A DNA stretch of 50,976 nt from an uncultured Massilia sp. Its GTDB lineage: Bacteria > Pseudomonadota > Gammaproteobacteria > Burkholderiales > Burkholderiaceae. The stretch spans positions 1-50,976 of the forward strand of contig CAMLMV010000047.1 in NCBI GenBank assembly GCA_946481275.1, in the 5' to 3' direction. The notes beneath the pieces were generated by a model. That model saw nothing but the letters and a program-made list of their open reading frames with translations. It made no database searches and was not told the DNA's origin. The position numbers and the translations under genes are program-made. Below are positions 50,261-50,976 of the stretch, piece after piece; position 1 is the first letter of the stretch, and every line of letters begins with the position of its first letter.

Positions 50261-50976
50261 CTATGTTGCAATCGATATAGCATCAGGTGGACTGGCAAGT
50301 AAATGCTCGACATAGCCGGTCACATCCTGCCCTTTTAGAGTTTCGAACGAAATGTTGCCGCCTTTGAGTACCTTGTCCAAAAGAATACTGGTTATCCACG
50401 ATTCCGTTGCCGGCGGCGGTCTGCGCCAAGGATGGATCACTTTATCGTTCGCGAGACGGTAGTCTGCGTATCGCCGTATGCTTCCAGGGATCATGTTGTA
50501 GATGTGCTGCCGCGCGTAGGTCTTCTCCTGTGATAAGGCCGCGAGGTCCTTGAGCACGTAAAAGATGATGTTCCACACCTGTCCAATCGAGAACCGGTCC
50601 AGGTAATGACGAACGGCCGCAGCAACCTTTGACGAATAGATGTCCGGTTGGATGAACCGGTAGCGTTCGCACTGGCTGACGAAATATCTCTTGCATTCGT
50701 CTTCTGCTACCAAATACCAAAGCTCGTGGACCGCCTCCGGTTCGGGTTTCTCAAGGCGTTCGAATAGCACGGAGAAGATCTCGTCAGTCGACCTTCCTGA
50801 AACATCATCAGCAAGCGTCCACGCTCCAGTTCGGATGCTAAGCATTACGCTATCAGATTCGTCGTTGAGGCTGAATGCATTCGGATCTGACGACAGGGAA
50901 GGAAGCAAGATTCCTTCTGCAAAGGTAATCCCCCCGCAAAAAGAGCGCGTTTGGAAGTAGAATTTTCTACTTAACA
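50261..50976 (-). CDS. Unrecognised protein, 3' part (runs off the right edge)
   Basis: The frame is open from the right edge to a stop at 50261, giving about 238 residues. Residues read from the edge (KFYFQTRSFCGG, ITFAEGILLPSL) look like normal protein. The only starts inside are a TTG at 50908 and later ATGs, so the gene most likely begins outside the window. The visible part is helical with many aromatic residues (YFVSQCERYRFIQPDIYSS, VWNIIFYVLKDLAAL). No family is recognised. It converges on the STAND gene with 134 empty bases between. Confidence 0.6.
   Translation of the reverse strand, partial: LSRKFYFQTRSFCGGITFAEGILLPSLSSDPNAFSLNDESDSVMLSIRTGAWTLADDVSGRSTDEIFSVLFERLEKPEPEAVHELWYLVAEDECKRYFVSQCERYRFIQPDIYSSKVAAAVRHYLDRFSIGQVWNIIFYVLKDLAALSQEKTYARQHIYNMIPGSIRRYADYRLANDKVIHPWRRPPPATESWITSILLDKVLKGGNISFETLKGQDVTGYVEHLLASPPDAISIAT

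Noticed and set aside
50261..50908. Complete gene starting at the TTG at 50908
   Set aside because: The frame stays open and protein-like to the window edge, so an internal start is less likely than a truncated gene.

Overview
The window reads as the chromosome of a GC-rich betaproteobacterium. The gene content (long-form LeuA, an ImuB/DnaE2 mutagenesis pathway, a QseBC-like sensor pair, GtrAB glycosylation genes, many paired membrane proteases) fits the Oxalobacteraceae, with Massilia/Telluria as the most likely group. This placement is inferred from gene style; no rRNA or tRNA gene is present to confirm it.

Positions 1-37540 are ordinary core and housekeeping DNA of uniformly high GC. From left to right it holds: the start of pyrG; a DUF898 membrane protein with an M48 protease; a chemoreceptor; a PRC-barrel protein; a decayed M20 peptidase; a two-gene molybdopterin oxidoreductase; leuA with a leucine-rich leader peptide and attenuator; dnaE2 behind a LexA box; PhzF-like, two VOC and threonine-dehydratase-like enzymes; a TonB-dependent receptor; a gtrB-gtrA-GT39 glycosylation operon; a degP-response regulator-histidine kinase run; a GH30 glycosidase with a LacI regulator and a matching operator; an Hsp20 gene with a heat-shock-type promoter; an M61 peptidase; a protein with a Gly/Cys-rich tail; a hydrolase-acetyltransferase pair; a tight run of small envelope genes; and imuB with the 3' part of imuA.

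At about 37540 the imuA reading frame stops abruptly and the DNA becomes visibly AT-richer. From there to the right edge everything looks acquired. The first 120 bases carry four ATGGACA/TGTCCAT heptamers, which look like transposase-binding sites at the end of a mobile element. The island then carries defence-type genes: a Shedu-like DUF4263 nuclease; a small protein with a caspase/CHAT-like His-Cys pair; a Gabija pair (GajB helicase and GajA OLD-TOPRIM nuclease); a 114-residue orphan; a protein with an ESCO/Eco1-type zinc finger and acetyltransferase domain; a 1493-residue Mrr-nuclease/STAND NTPase fusion of AVAST type; and the 3' part of an unrecognised gene running off the window. No transposase or integrase gene is visible, so the far end and the imuA 5' half should lie beyond 50976.

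The best candidates for something undescribed are the caspase-like protease beside Gabija, the ESCO-like acetyltransferase beside a STAND nuclease, and the element that split imuA.
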